The translations under genes and the position numbers were made by a program. The notes beneath the pieces are model-generated. The model was not told where the DNA came from. It saw only the letters and a list, made by a program, of their open reading frames with translations, and did no database searches. Below, piece after piece: positions 13,609 to 19,378 of a DNA stretch of 19,378 nucleotides. Each line of letters begins with the position of its first letter. The first letter of the stretch is position 1. The DNA is from an uncultured Lachnospiraceae bacterium (lineage in GTDB: Bacteria > Bacillota > Clostridia > Lachnospirales > Lachnospiraceae). The stretch is taken from assembly GCA_902766845.1 (NCBI GenBank), contig CACXFD010000018.1, forward strand, positions 1-19,378, written 5' to 3'.

Positions 13609-13708
13609 AAAAGGCCGGGGCGGACGGCGCCGCGTTACGGCTCCGGCGAAAAGGCCGGGACGGACGGCGCCGCGTTACGGCTCCAGCGAAAAGGCCAGAA
13701 CGGACAGG
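13609..13708. repeat. 40-bp tandem repeat spanning the 3' end of rsmE
   Basis: A 40-bp unit (13641-13680, near perfect) is flanked by a 32-bp partial copy on the left (13609-13640) and a 28-bp partial copy on the right (13681-13708) that is the rsmE coding end. The unit carries the rsmE stop codon, so the last codons and stop of rsmE have been duplicated downstream with a few substitutions. Since 40 is not a multiple of 3, the copies change frame and are not coding. Confidence 0.85.
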
Positions 13709-14409
13709 ATCGCGAGCGGAGCGGTCTCCGTCCGCAGGATCCTCCGTCCGAGCGACATCGGCGCAAAGCCGGCGGCCTCAGCCTCATCCGCTTCTTCGGG
13801 AGAAAAGCCTCCCTCCGGCCCGATCAGCACCGCGATGCTGTCCCCGGGCTGTATCTCCCGGATCAGCCGGCGGCTCTCCTCCATTCCTTCGGCGTTCTCA
13901 TACGGGAACAGGCGCCGCCGGCAGCCGGCCGCGTCCCGCATCGCCTCCGAGAACGACATCGGCTCCGCCACTTCCGGAACGATGATCCGCTTGCTCTGTT
14001 TGGCCGCGCTTTCCGCGATGGCCTGCCAGCGCTTCTGCTTGGCCGCCCCTTTGGCCGCATCCAGCTTTACGACGCTGCGGCTCATCCGGACCGGCACGAT
14101 GCGCGCCGCGCCCAGTTCCACGGACTTCTGCAGGATCCATTCCATCTTGTCTCCCTTCGGGAGGCCCTGATAGAGCGTGATCCGGCACGGAAGCTCCGTT
14201 TCTCCGTGCTCCCGGTAGCCGACCTGCGCCAGGACCTGATCCGGTCCGATCTCCCGCAGCAGGCAGTAATAGTCGTCGGTCCCGTCGCTGACGCGGATCT
14301 CATCGCCCGGCTTCATCCGAAGGACGAGCCCGATATGGCGGGCATCCTCCCCGGTGATCCGCACGATTCCGTCCGTGATCCGGTCCGCCGTTACAAAAAA
14401 CCGATGCAT
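13675..14409 (-). CDS. rsmE: 16S rRNA (uracil-1498 N3)-methyltransferase
   Basis: A 244-residue SPOUT methyltransferase that methylates N3 of U1498 in 16S rRNA helix 44. It starts MHRFFVTADRI, has the PUA-like N-terminal domain with GEDARHIGLVLRMKPGD, then LPKGDKMEWILQKSVELG, and ends with the trefoil-knot SAM site: VLIGPEGGFSPEEADEA and LGRRILRTETAPLAILSVL. Length is normal (about 245). The ATG at 14409 has a GAGAGG site just upstream and lies 11 bp after the prmA stop; upstream open frame is antisense noise of prmA. The extreme 3' end is part of a 40-bp tandem duplication, which does not disturb the coding region. Confidence 0.95.
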   Translation of the reverse strand: MHRFFVTADRITDGIVRITGEDARHIGLVLRMKPGDEIRVSDGTDDYYCLLREIGPDQVLAQVGYREHGETELPCRITLYQGLPKGDKMEWILQKSVELGAARIVPVRMSRSVVKLDAAKGAAKQKRWQAIAESAAKQSKRIIVPEVAEPMSFSEAMRDAAGCRRRLFPYENAEGMEESRRLIREIQPGDSIAVLIGPEGGFSPEEADEAEAAGFAPMSLGRRILRTETAPLAILSVLAFSLEP

Positions 14410-14420
14410 ACGATCCTCTC

Positions 14421-15383
14421 TTACCGGACGCGCCGGGCGATCAGGCAGACCCAGTCGCCCTGCCGGCGCGCCTCGGCCAGTTCCCATGACGGATCCGACT
14501 CAAAAGCCCGCCGGACCGTCTCTTCCGCTGTATCGATGATCCCGGACGTGATGAACCAGCCGCCCGGCCTCACGAACGCTCCGGTGACCGGGATCAGCGC
14601 GCAGATGACCGGGGCCAGGATGTTCGCGACGGCCACGTCATACGGCGCGGCAGCCAGGCGCTCAGCCAGCGCGCGGTCCGTCAGCAGGTCCCCGGCATCA
14701 AAGGCCAGGCCGTCCCCGTCCACATGGTTCTGGGCCGCGTTCTCACGGGCCACGCGGACGGCTTCCGGATCGATATCGATGCCGTACACATCACGGGCTC
14801 CGAGCAGGACCGATGCGATCGACAGGATCCCGCTGCCGGTACCGATGTCCAGCACGCGGTCGCCCGCCGTCACATGATCCTCGAGCGCCGTCAGACACAG
14901 CTGCGTGGTCTCGTGGCTTCCGGTTCCGAACGCCGTGCCCGGATCGATCTCGATCCGGATCCGCTCCGGATCCGCGCCGGCCGGCTCGGGTTCCCAGGTC
15001 GGCTTGATAAAGAACCGGCCGACCGAGAACGAGTGGAAGAATTCTTTCCAGTTATTGATCCAGTCCTTGTCTTCGGTCTCGGAGACCGAGAGCGTGCCGG
15101 CGCCGATATCGGTAAAGGCCCGCAGCTCCTCCAGTCCGTCGCCGACGTTCCGGAGCAGGCCGTCGATGTCCGCGTCCGGGTCCGCGTAAAAGCGGATGAC
15201 AGCGGTGCCGTCGTCCTCACCGAGGTCCGGCAGGACGTCGATGAACATGCCCTTGGTCTCTTCTTCGGTCAGCGGGACCTTATCCTCGATCTCGATTCCC
15301 TCGACGCCGAGATCCGACAGCATGCTGCTGACCAGGTCCTCCGCCTGCGTCGTGGTCTCGAGCGTGATCTGTTTCCATTTCAT
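14421..15383 (-). CDS. prmA: Ribosomal protein L11 methyltransferase
   Basis: A 320-residue class I SAM methyltransferase that trimethylates ribosomal protein L11. The N-terminal substrate-recognition domain (1-100) contains WKQITLETTTQAEDLVSSML; the typical DWINNWKEFFHSFSVGRF follows at 107-124; then IDPGTAFGTGSHETTQLCL, the SAM motif VLDIGTGSGILSIA (177-190) and VANILAPVI with the catalytic-type NPPY-like loop. The ATG at 15383 is preceded by GAGGT at about 9 nt. It heads a prmA-rsmE-desulfurase-thiI run that appears to share the extended -10 promoter at 15436-15444. In most Firmicutes prmA directly follows dnaJ; here the ACT-MBL gene lies between. Confidence 0.95.
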   Translation of the reverse strand: MKWKQITLETTTQAEDLVSSMLSDLGVEGIEIEDKVPLTEEETKGMFIDVLPDLGEDDGTAVIRFYADPDADIDGLLRNVGDGLEELRAFTDIGAGTLSVSETEDKDWINNWKEFFHSFSVGRFFIKPTWEPEPAGADPERIRIEIDPGTAFGTGSHETTQLCLTALEDHVTAGDRVLDIGTGSGILSIASVLLGARDVYGIDIDPEAVRVARENAAQNHVDGDGLAFDAGDLLTDRALAERLAAAPYDVAVANILAPVICALIPVTGAFVRPGGWFITSGIIDTAEETVRRAFESDPSWELAEARRQGDWVCLIARRVR

Positions 15384-15435
15384 CTGATGAACCTCATTTC
15401 CGAACAGCCTGCCTTTTGGCGCGGCAGTTCGGCAT

Positions 15436-15444
15436 ATTATAGCA
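15436..15444 (-). promoter_or_regulatory. Extended -10 promoter of prmA-rsmE-desulfurase-thiI
   Basis: Minus strand TGCTATAAT: a perfect -10 hexamer (15441-15436) with the extended -10 TG. No good -35 box stands at 17 nt, as is common for this promoter class. It lies 8 bp downstream of the ACT-MBL stop and about 50 bp upstream of the prmA ATG. An inverted repeat (CCGAAC/GTTCGG, 15432-15427 with 15405-15400) follows at once. Confidence 0.65.
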
Positions 15445-15451
15445 TACCTTG

Positions 15452-17023
15452 TCAGGAAAGTACAGTCTGCACGGGGCCGTGACCGGGGCAGAACGTATAG
15501 CCGGACAGCCGCGAAACGAGTTCTTCCCGGGCCCGGCGCGCGAGCTCCGGATTCTCATCGACGCCGGTCAGCAGGAACGGAGCCAGCCGGTTGAATTCCT
15601 TCTGCTCCGGTGTGATGCCGCGCACGTTGACGTAGATGTCGCCCGAAAAGACCAGCCGGAGCTCCTCGCAGACCGCCACGATCTCGCCGGTCACGTGACC
15701 GCCCGGTCCCTCGTAGATGTCAAAGGAGAACCGTCCGGTCTTCCAGACGCCGATGCGCCGGAAATATGCGCAGCCGTCCAGGACGCGCGGCGAAGCACCG
15801 GTCTCCGGCACAGAGACCTGAGGCACAGAGACCTGAGGCACAGAGACCTGAGGCACAGAGCCCTGAGGCACAGAGCCCGGGGGATCAGGGACCGGGGTGT
15901 CCTTGCCGGATGCGGACGCGGGTGCGCTTCCCGCTTCATCAAAGACCTGTGCACGGGCCGTCCCGGGCGGCACATGGCCGGTGATGGTCCGCGCGATATC
16001 GAAGTACGGCCGGTGCCGGGCATTCCGTTCCCGGCAGGTGCGTCCGTTCTCCTCTTCCGCCTTGAGTTCTTCCCGGCCGGACCGGCTCATCCAAACGCGG
16101 TCGAACAGCGGCATGAGCCCCGTATGGTCCATATCCGTATGCGTGATCATCATCTCGCGTTCCGTCGAATCGAACGCCGGGAAGATCTGCCGCAGCCGGT
16201 CCGTCATCTCCGAGAGGAAGCATCCGTAGCCCCCGTCCACAAAGAACAGCCTTCCTTCGGTCTCCAGCACGTAGGTATTGCTCCCGCACGGCGGCTCGAT
16301 CACGTGGACCGTCAGGTCCGGGGCCGGCGCAAACTGTGACACACGCGCGTCGAACGCGTCGCCGTGATGCGACGTGATGAAAGCGGCAAAGCGCCGGATA
16401 TAATCGAAGGTCTGCATCGGGGAGCGGCCCTGATCGTCCAGGATCTGCATCAGCTGATTGGAGCGGACCAGCAAAAACCGCGCGTCATCGTCCGACAGCC
16501 CAAGCAGATCGCGCATCTGGTTGGCGAAATTGACGTAGAATACCGTCCCGTCGAGGAGCCGGTCCGTGATCTCATAATCGAGGATCCGGACTTCGCACAG
16601 CTGCGACAGCTCATCGATCAGCCGGCTGACTTCGGTCGCGTCCTCGATCAGGACCCCCATCTTCAGATGCTGGTACGGCGTACCGTCTTCGGTGGAACTC
16701 ACGTACGAGATGTTGATATGGTGCCGGACGAGGACTTCAAGCATCGGCGTGACGCCGCCCGGCACGTTCTCGATCCGCAGCGCCAGCATCAGCACGCGGC
16801 GGTCATCGTATCCGGTCGTCAGGAAGCCCTCCGCTTCCAGCTCGCGGGCGATCGCATCGTGCTCGGACGGCTCAGCGGCCACCTCGATGAACAGCGTATG
16901 CGTATCCACGGCTTTGTTGTAATTGATCCGGACGATGTTCCCGCCGTGCGCGGAAATGATCCGGCTGGCAGTCAGGAAGACACCGGTCTTGTCCGGGACT
17001 TTGGTGATGTACGTTTTTCTCAT
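15452..17023 (-). CDS. ACT-ACT-metallo-beta-lactamase-fold fusion protein of unknown function
   Basis: A 523-residue cytoplasmic protein with an unusual architecture. Residues 3-70 form an ACT domain (YITKVPDKTGVFLTASRIIS, GGNIVRI) and residues 77-150 a second, degenerate ACT domain (ENVPGGVTPMLEVLVRHHIN); such pairs bind amino acids and control metabolic enzymes. A helical linker (155-230) joins a metallo-beta-lactamase domain (237-523) with metal ligands in THTDMDHTG (H295, D299, H300), GGHVTG (H443), FSGDIYV (D462) and PGHGP (H515). The usual HxHxDH motif has Asp (D297) for the second His. A poorly conserved-looking insert (about 355-412) contains five-residue QVSVP repeats. The ATG at 17023 fits the ACT start. 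It sits between dnaJ and prmA with its own promoter. The substrate is unknown; a ligand-gated hydrolase is inference. Confidence 0.85.
   Translation of the reverse strand: MRKTYITKVPDKTGVFLTASRIISAHGGNIVRINYNKAVDTHTLFIEVAAEPSEHDAIARELEAEGFLTTGYDDRRVLMLALRIENVPGGVTPMLEVLVRHHINISYVSSTEDGTPYQHLKMGVLIEDATEVSRLIDELSQLCEVRILDYEITDRLLDGTVFYVNFANQMRDLLGLSDDDARFLLVRSNQLMQILDDQGRSPMQTFDYIRRFAAFITSHHGDAFDARVSQFAPAPDLTVHVIEPPCGSNTYVLETEGRLFFVDGGYGCFLSEMTDRLRQIFPAFDSTEREMMITHTDMDHTGLMPLFDRVWMSRSGREELKAEEENGRTCRERNARHRPYFDIARTITGHVPPGTARAQVFDEAGSAPASASGKDTPVPDPPGSVPQGSVPQVSVPQVSVPQVSVPETGASPRVLDGCAYFRRIGVWKTGRFSFDIYEGPGGHVTGEIVAVCEELRLVFSGDIYVNVRGITPEQKEFNRLAPFLLTGVDENPELARRAREELVSRLSGYTFCPGHGPVQTVLS
15809..15883. 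repeat. 15-bp in-frame minisatellite in the ACT-MBL gene
   Basis: Five head-to-tail 15-bp units starting at 15809, 15824, 15839, 15854 and 15869. The first three are identical, the fourth has one change, the fifth diverges in its last third. The encoded repeat is (S-V-P-Q-V/G). Because 15 is a multiple of 3, copy number can change without frameshift. Confidence 0.92.
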
Positions 17024-17031
17024 GATGTCCT

Positions 17032-17061
17032 ATTATACGTAGCCGGAAAACCGGTTGTCAA
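17032..17061 (-). promoter_or_regulatory. Strong promoter of the ACT-MBL gene, predicted leaderless
   Basis: Minus strand: perfect -35 TTGACA (17061-17056), 18-nt spacer, perfect -10 TATAAT (17037-17032). The ATG begins at 17023, only 8 nt beyond the -10, so the predicted start of transcription lies within about 3 nt of the start codon or on it. The spacer contains the palindrome AACCGGTT (17056-17049), overlapping the -35 by one base, a possible operator. Confidence 0.82.
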
Positions 17062-17096
17062 GGAATCGGCCCCCTCATTTGCAAGGGCTATGCATG

Positions 17097-17125
17097 AAAA
17101 AAGCCGGCCCCTGCGGACCGGCTTT
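17097..17125 (-). terminator. Intrinsic terminator of dnaK-dnaJ
   Basis: Minus strand: stem AAAGCCGG / CCGGCTTT (17125-17118 with 17107-17100), inner loop of about 10 nt with two further possible G-C pairs, followed by a run of T residues (17102-17097). It lies about 43 bp after the dnaJ stop and separates dnaJ from the ACT-MBL promoter. Confidence 0.9.
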
Positions 17126-17167
17126 ACGGATCGGTGTCTGAAAAGACCGACGATCCCGGTATATGTC

Positions 17168-18307
17168 TTACTTGAAGAACCCCTTCTTTTTCTTTCCGGT
17201 TCCCTCGTCGTCGCCGGTGGCGGCCGCGTACGCTTCGAGCGCCTCACGCTGCGACGCGCTCAGTTTGGTCGGGACGTCCACGACGAGCGTGACGATCTGG
17301 TCGCCGCGCACGCTGGCGTTCCGCAGAGACGGCACGCCCTTGCCGCGCAGCCGGATCTTGGTATCCGTCTGGGTCCCGGGCTTGACATCGTACTCCACGT
17401 CCCCGTCCAGCGTCTTCAGGCGGATCGTGCCGCCCAGGGCCGCCTTCGGGAACGAGATCGACGCGGTCGAAAAGATCGTCGTGTCCTGACGCTTGAAGAT
17501 CGGATGGTTGGACACGTTGACGGCCACGAGAAGGTCTCCGCGCTCCCCGCCGTTCCGGCCGATGTCGCCCTTGCCGCGCAGACGGACCGACTGGCCGTTG
17601 TCGATGCCGGCCGGGATCGAGACCATGATCTTCTTGCGGGACTGCGTATAGCCGGTGCCGTAGCACTTCGGGCACTTTTCGCGGACGATCTTGCCCTCAC
17701 CGCGGCAGTCCGGACAGATCTGCTCCTCCCGCATCATGCCGAACATGGTCTGGCGCGTGATCACGATCCGGCCCTTGCCGTTGCACTTCGGGCAGGTGAC
17801 CGGGGATGTGCCGGGCTTGGCGCCGGTGCCGTGGCACTCGGTGCATTCGTCCTTCAGGTTCATCTCGATCTCTTTCTCGGTGCCGAAAACGGCTTCTTCG
17901 AACGAGATCCGGATCGCGGTCTGAAGATTCGCTCCGCGGATCGGGCCGTTCGAAGGGCCGGACCGGTAGGAGGAGCGGCCGCCTCCGAAGAAGTCGCCGA
18001 AGATATCGCCGAAGATATCGCCCATATCCATGCCGTCAAAGCCGGAGAAGCCGCCCGCGCCCGCGCCGGCCGATCCGTCGAACGCCGCGTGGCCGAACTG
18101 GTCATAGGTACGGCGCTTTTCCGGATCCGACAGCACGCCGTAGGCTTCCGACGCTTCCTTGAACTTGGCTTCGGCCTCGGGATTGCCCTGGTTGGTGTCC
18201 GGATGATATTTCTTTGCCAGTTCCCGGTATGCCTTTTTCAGCGTCGCGTCGTCCGCGTCGCGCGGCACACCGAGGACCTCATAATAATCTCGTTTCTGTT
18301 CTGCCAT
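17168..18307 (-). CDS. dnaJ: Chaperone protein DnaJ (Hsp40)
   Basis: A 379-residue class I J-protein, the co-chaperone that delivers substrates to DnaK and stimulates its ATPase. The J-domain (1-70) has HPD at 35-37; a Gly/Phe-rich region (76-112) follows with the reiterated GDIFGDIFGDFFGGG; then the zinc-binding domain with four CxxCxGxG repeats (CTECHGTG at 155, CPKCNGKG at 172, CPDCRGEG at 198, CPKCYGTG at 212); then the beta-rich substrate-binding domains. It lies 101 bp after dnaK on the same strand; the intergenic stretch contains a strong hairpin. The ATG at 18307 has AGGAAG upstream at about 9 nt. No frameshift or missing motif is seen. Confidence 0.97.
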   Translation of the reverse strand: MAEQKRDYYEVLGVPRDADDATLKKAYRELAKKYHPDTNQGNPEAEAKFKEASEAYGVLSDPEKRRTYDQFGHAAFDGSAGAGAGGFSGFDGMDMGDIFGDIFGDFFGGGRSSYRSGPSNGPIRGANLQTAIRISFEEAVFGTEKEIEMNLKDECTECHGTGAKPGTSPVTCPKCNGKGRIVITRQTMFGMMREEQICPDCRGEGKIVREKCPKCYGTGYTQSRKKIMVSIPAGIDNGQSVRLRGKGDIGRNGGERGDLLVAVNVSNHPIFKRQDTTIFSTASISFPKAALGGTIRLKTLDGDVEYDVKPGTQTDTKIRLRGKGVPSLRNASVRGDQIVTLVVDVPTKLSASQREALEAYAAATGDDEGTGKKKKGFFK

Positions 18308-18339
18308 GAGTTCTGCTTCCTGCGCTTTGGCATGCCGCG

Positions 18340-18363
18340 GGCCGCGGGGTCACCCCCGCGGCC
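18340..18363 (-). other. GC-rich stem-loop in the dnaK-dnaJ intergenic region
   Basis: A perfect 10-bp inverted repeat (18340-18349 with 18354-18363) closed by a 4-nt loop (TCAC on the plus strand, GTGA on the minus), entirely G/C in the stem. No T-run follows on the minus strand, so it is not an intrinsic terminator; it may protect the dnaK 3' end or lower dnaJ output. Confidence 0.7.
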
Positions 18364-18408
18364 GAAAGCATGACGGTTTGACAAAGATCCGCCCTGCACG
18401 GGCCCGGA

Positions 18409-19378
18409 TCAGACCTCCTTGTAATCCGCGTCGACGACGTCGTCCGCCGGGCCGCTGCCGGACTGAGGGCCGGCCTGCTGCGTGTTCGCGTTCGCCTGCT
18501 GCTGCTGCGCGTTCTCATAGACCTTGGCGAAGAGCTGCTGGGCGCTGTTCATCAGCTTCTCACGGCCGCTCTTGAGCTTCTCGAGCTGTTCGTCCGAGAT
18601 CTCCAGGTTCTGGGTGGCGTCCACGACAGCCTTCAGTTCCGCGAGGTCCGCTTCCACCTGACCCTTCAGGGTCGGATCCAGCTGGTCGCCGACTTCCTTC
18701 ATCGCGTTCTCGGTCTGGAACACGATCGCGTCCGCGTCGTTGCGGGCGTCGATGGCTTCCTTGCGCTTCTTGTCCTGCGCTTCGAATTCCTGCGCCTCAC
18801 GGACCGCGCGCTCGATATCGTTATCCGACATGTTGGAGCCGGCCGTGATCGTGATGTGCTGTTCCTTGCCGGTGCCCAGATCCTTCGCGGAGACGTTCAC
18901 GATGCCGTTGGCGTCGATATCGAACGTGACCTCGATCTGCGGCACGCCGCGCCGTGCGGGCGGGATCCCGTCCAGACGGAACTGGCCGAGGGACTTGTTA
19001 TCCTTCGCGAACTGACGCTCGCCCTGCAGCACGTTGATGTCCACGGCGGTCTGGTTGTCCGCGGCCGTCGAGAAGATCTGGCTGTGCTTGGTCGGGATCG
19101 TGGTGTTGCGCTCGATCAGACGGGTCGCGATACCGCCCATGGTCTCGATGGACAGGGACAGCGGCGTGACGTCCAGCAGCAGGATATCGCCTGCGCCGGC
19201 GTCGCCAGCCAGCTTGCCGCCCTGGATGGACGCGCCGATGGCCACGCACTCATCCGGGTTCAGGTTCTTGGAAGGCTCATGTCCGGTCAGACGCGCGACC
19301 TTCTCCTGAACGGCCGGGATACGGGTGGACCCGCCGACCAGCAGGGCCTTCGAGATATCCTGCGAGGGCAGGCCGGCA
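18409..19378 (-). CDS. dnaK: Chaperone protein DnaK (Hsp70), 3' part, partial
   Basis: The C-terminal 323 residues of DnaK; the start lies beyond the right edge. Present are the end of the ATPase domain (ALLVGGSTRIPAVQEKV, then NPDECVAIGASIQGG), the interdomain linker with DILLLDVTPLSLSIETMGG, the substrate-binding beta-sandwich (LIERNTTIPTKHSQIFSTA, then QGER, then FDIDANGIVNVSAKDLGTGK) and the helical lid, with a Gln/Asn/Gly-rich tail ending DADYKEV. The open frame continues without a stop to the window edge. It works with DnaJ, next on the same strand, and presumably with GrpE further upstream, in refolding and heat-shock response. No unusual residue is seen in the visible part. Confidence 0.97.
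   Translation of the reverse strand, partial: AGLPSQDISKALLVGGSTRIPAVQEKVARLTGHEPSKNLNPDECVAIGASIQGGKLAGDAGAGDILLLDVTPLSLSIETMGGIATRLIERNTTIPTKHSQIFSTAADNQTAVDINVLQGERQFAKDNKSLGQFRLDGIPPARRGVPQIEVTFDIDANGIVNVSAKDLGTGKEQHITITAGSNMSDNDIERAVREAQEFEAQDKKRKEAIDARNDADAIVFQTENAMKEVGDQLDPTLKGQVEADLAELKAVVDATQNLEISDEQLEKLKSGREKLMNSAQQLFAKVYENAQQQQANANTQQAGPQSGSGPADDVVDADYKEV

Noticed and set aside
15809..15883. CRISPR-like array
   Set aside because: The units are 15 bp, directly adjacent without spacers, and in frame within a coding gene: a minisatellite, not CRISPR.
16364..18373. Long plus-strand open frame (669 codons) opposite dnaJ and the ACT-MBL gene
   Set aside because: It is antisense to two clearly identified genes, is rich in Arg, His, Asp and Ala as expected from reading GC-rich codons backwards, and has no recognisable domain.
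1..19378. Mobile elements, prophage, defence or biosynthetic gene cluster
   Set aside because: No transposase, integrase, inverted-repeat ends, phage genes, defence proteins or modification enzymes were seen; all identified genes are core or conserved small genes.

Overview
The window is a compact chromosomal segment of about 60% GC by eye. It is built almost entirely of housekeeping genes, nearly all on the minus strand. It looks like a high-GC Clostridia member, most plausibly Lachnospiraceae-like. The reasons are the Firmicutes gene orders (dnaK-dnaJ-prmA-rsmE; ireB-ruvX-DUF1292-mltG-U32 protein), a ThiI without a rhodanese domain next to a cysteine desulfurase, a 375-residue SigA-type sigma factor, RNase J, and an HPr-like protein without the active-site histidine. 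The family assignment is inference. No rRNA, tRNA, insertion sequence, prophage or CRISPR array was found, and no gene-free gap exceeds 300 bp.

Layout in the direction of minus-strand transcription (right to left): partial dnaK (3' end) and dnaJ, closed by a good terminator at 17097-17125. Next comes an unusual 523-residue ACT-ACT-metallo-beta-lactamase-fold protein (15452-17023) with its own near-consensus promoter lying so close to the ATG that the mRNA is predicted to be nearly leaderless. Then prmA, rsmE, a cysteine desulfurase and thiI form a tRNA/rRNA/ribosomal-protein modification unit. A small HPr-like gene on the plus strand (10826-11059) faces thiI across a terminator and is divergent from mtaB. 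After mtaB, an ireB promoter starts a long cluster: ireB, ruvX, DUF1292, rnj (RNase J), a shortened MltG-like protein and a U32 tRNA-hydroxylation-type protein. Next is rpoD with a TTGACA-N17-TATATT promoter. rpoD is convergent with a plus-strand helix-turn-helix gene carrying a Cys/His cluster (2227-2736). The left end has rlmH, a small Nif11-like protein, a membrane-anchored calcineurin-type phosphoesterase and the start of scpA.

Functionally the segment is dominated by protein folding, translation-factor and tRNA/rRNA modification (PrmA, RsmE, RlmH, ThiI with its sulfur donor, MtaB, U32 protein), RNA turnover and transcription. Several genes start with GTG or TTG, and stop/start overlaps (ATGA, GTGA) are common.

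The points that stand out are the ACT-MBL fusion with its altered metal motif, 15-bp minisatellite and predicted leaderless message; the His-less HPr; the MltG-like protein without a catalytic domain; the RNase J with a long basic N-terminal tail; the Cys-cluster regulator; and three short tandem duplications (15, 23 and 40 bp) in or beside genes. No mobile or defence system was recognised.
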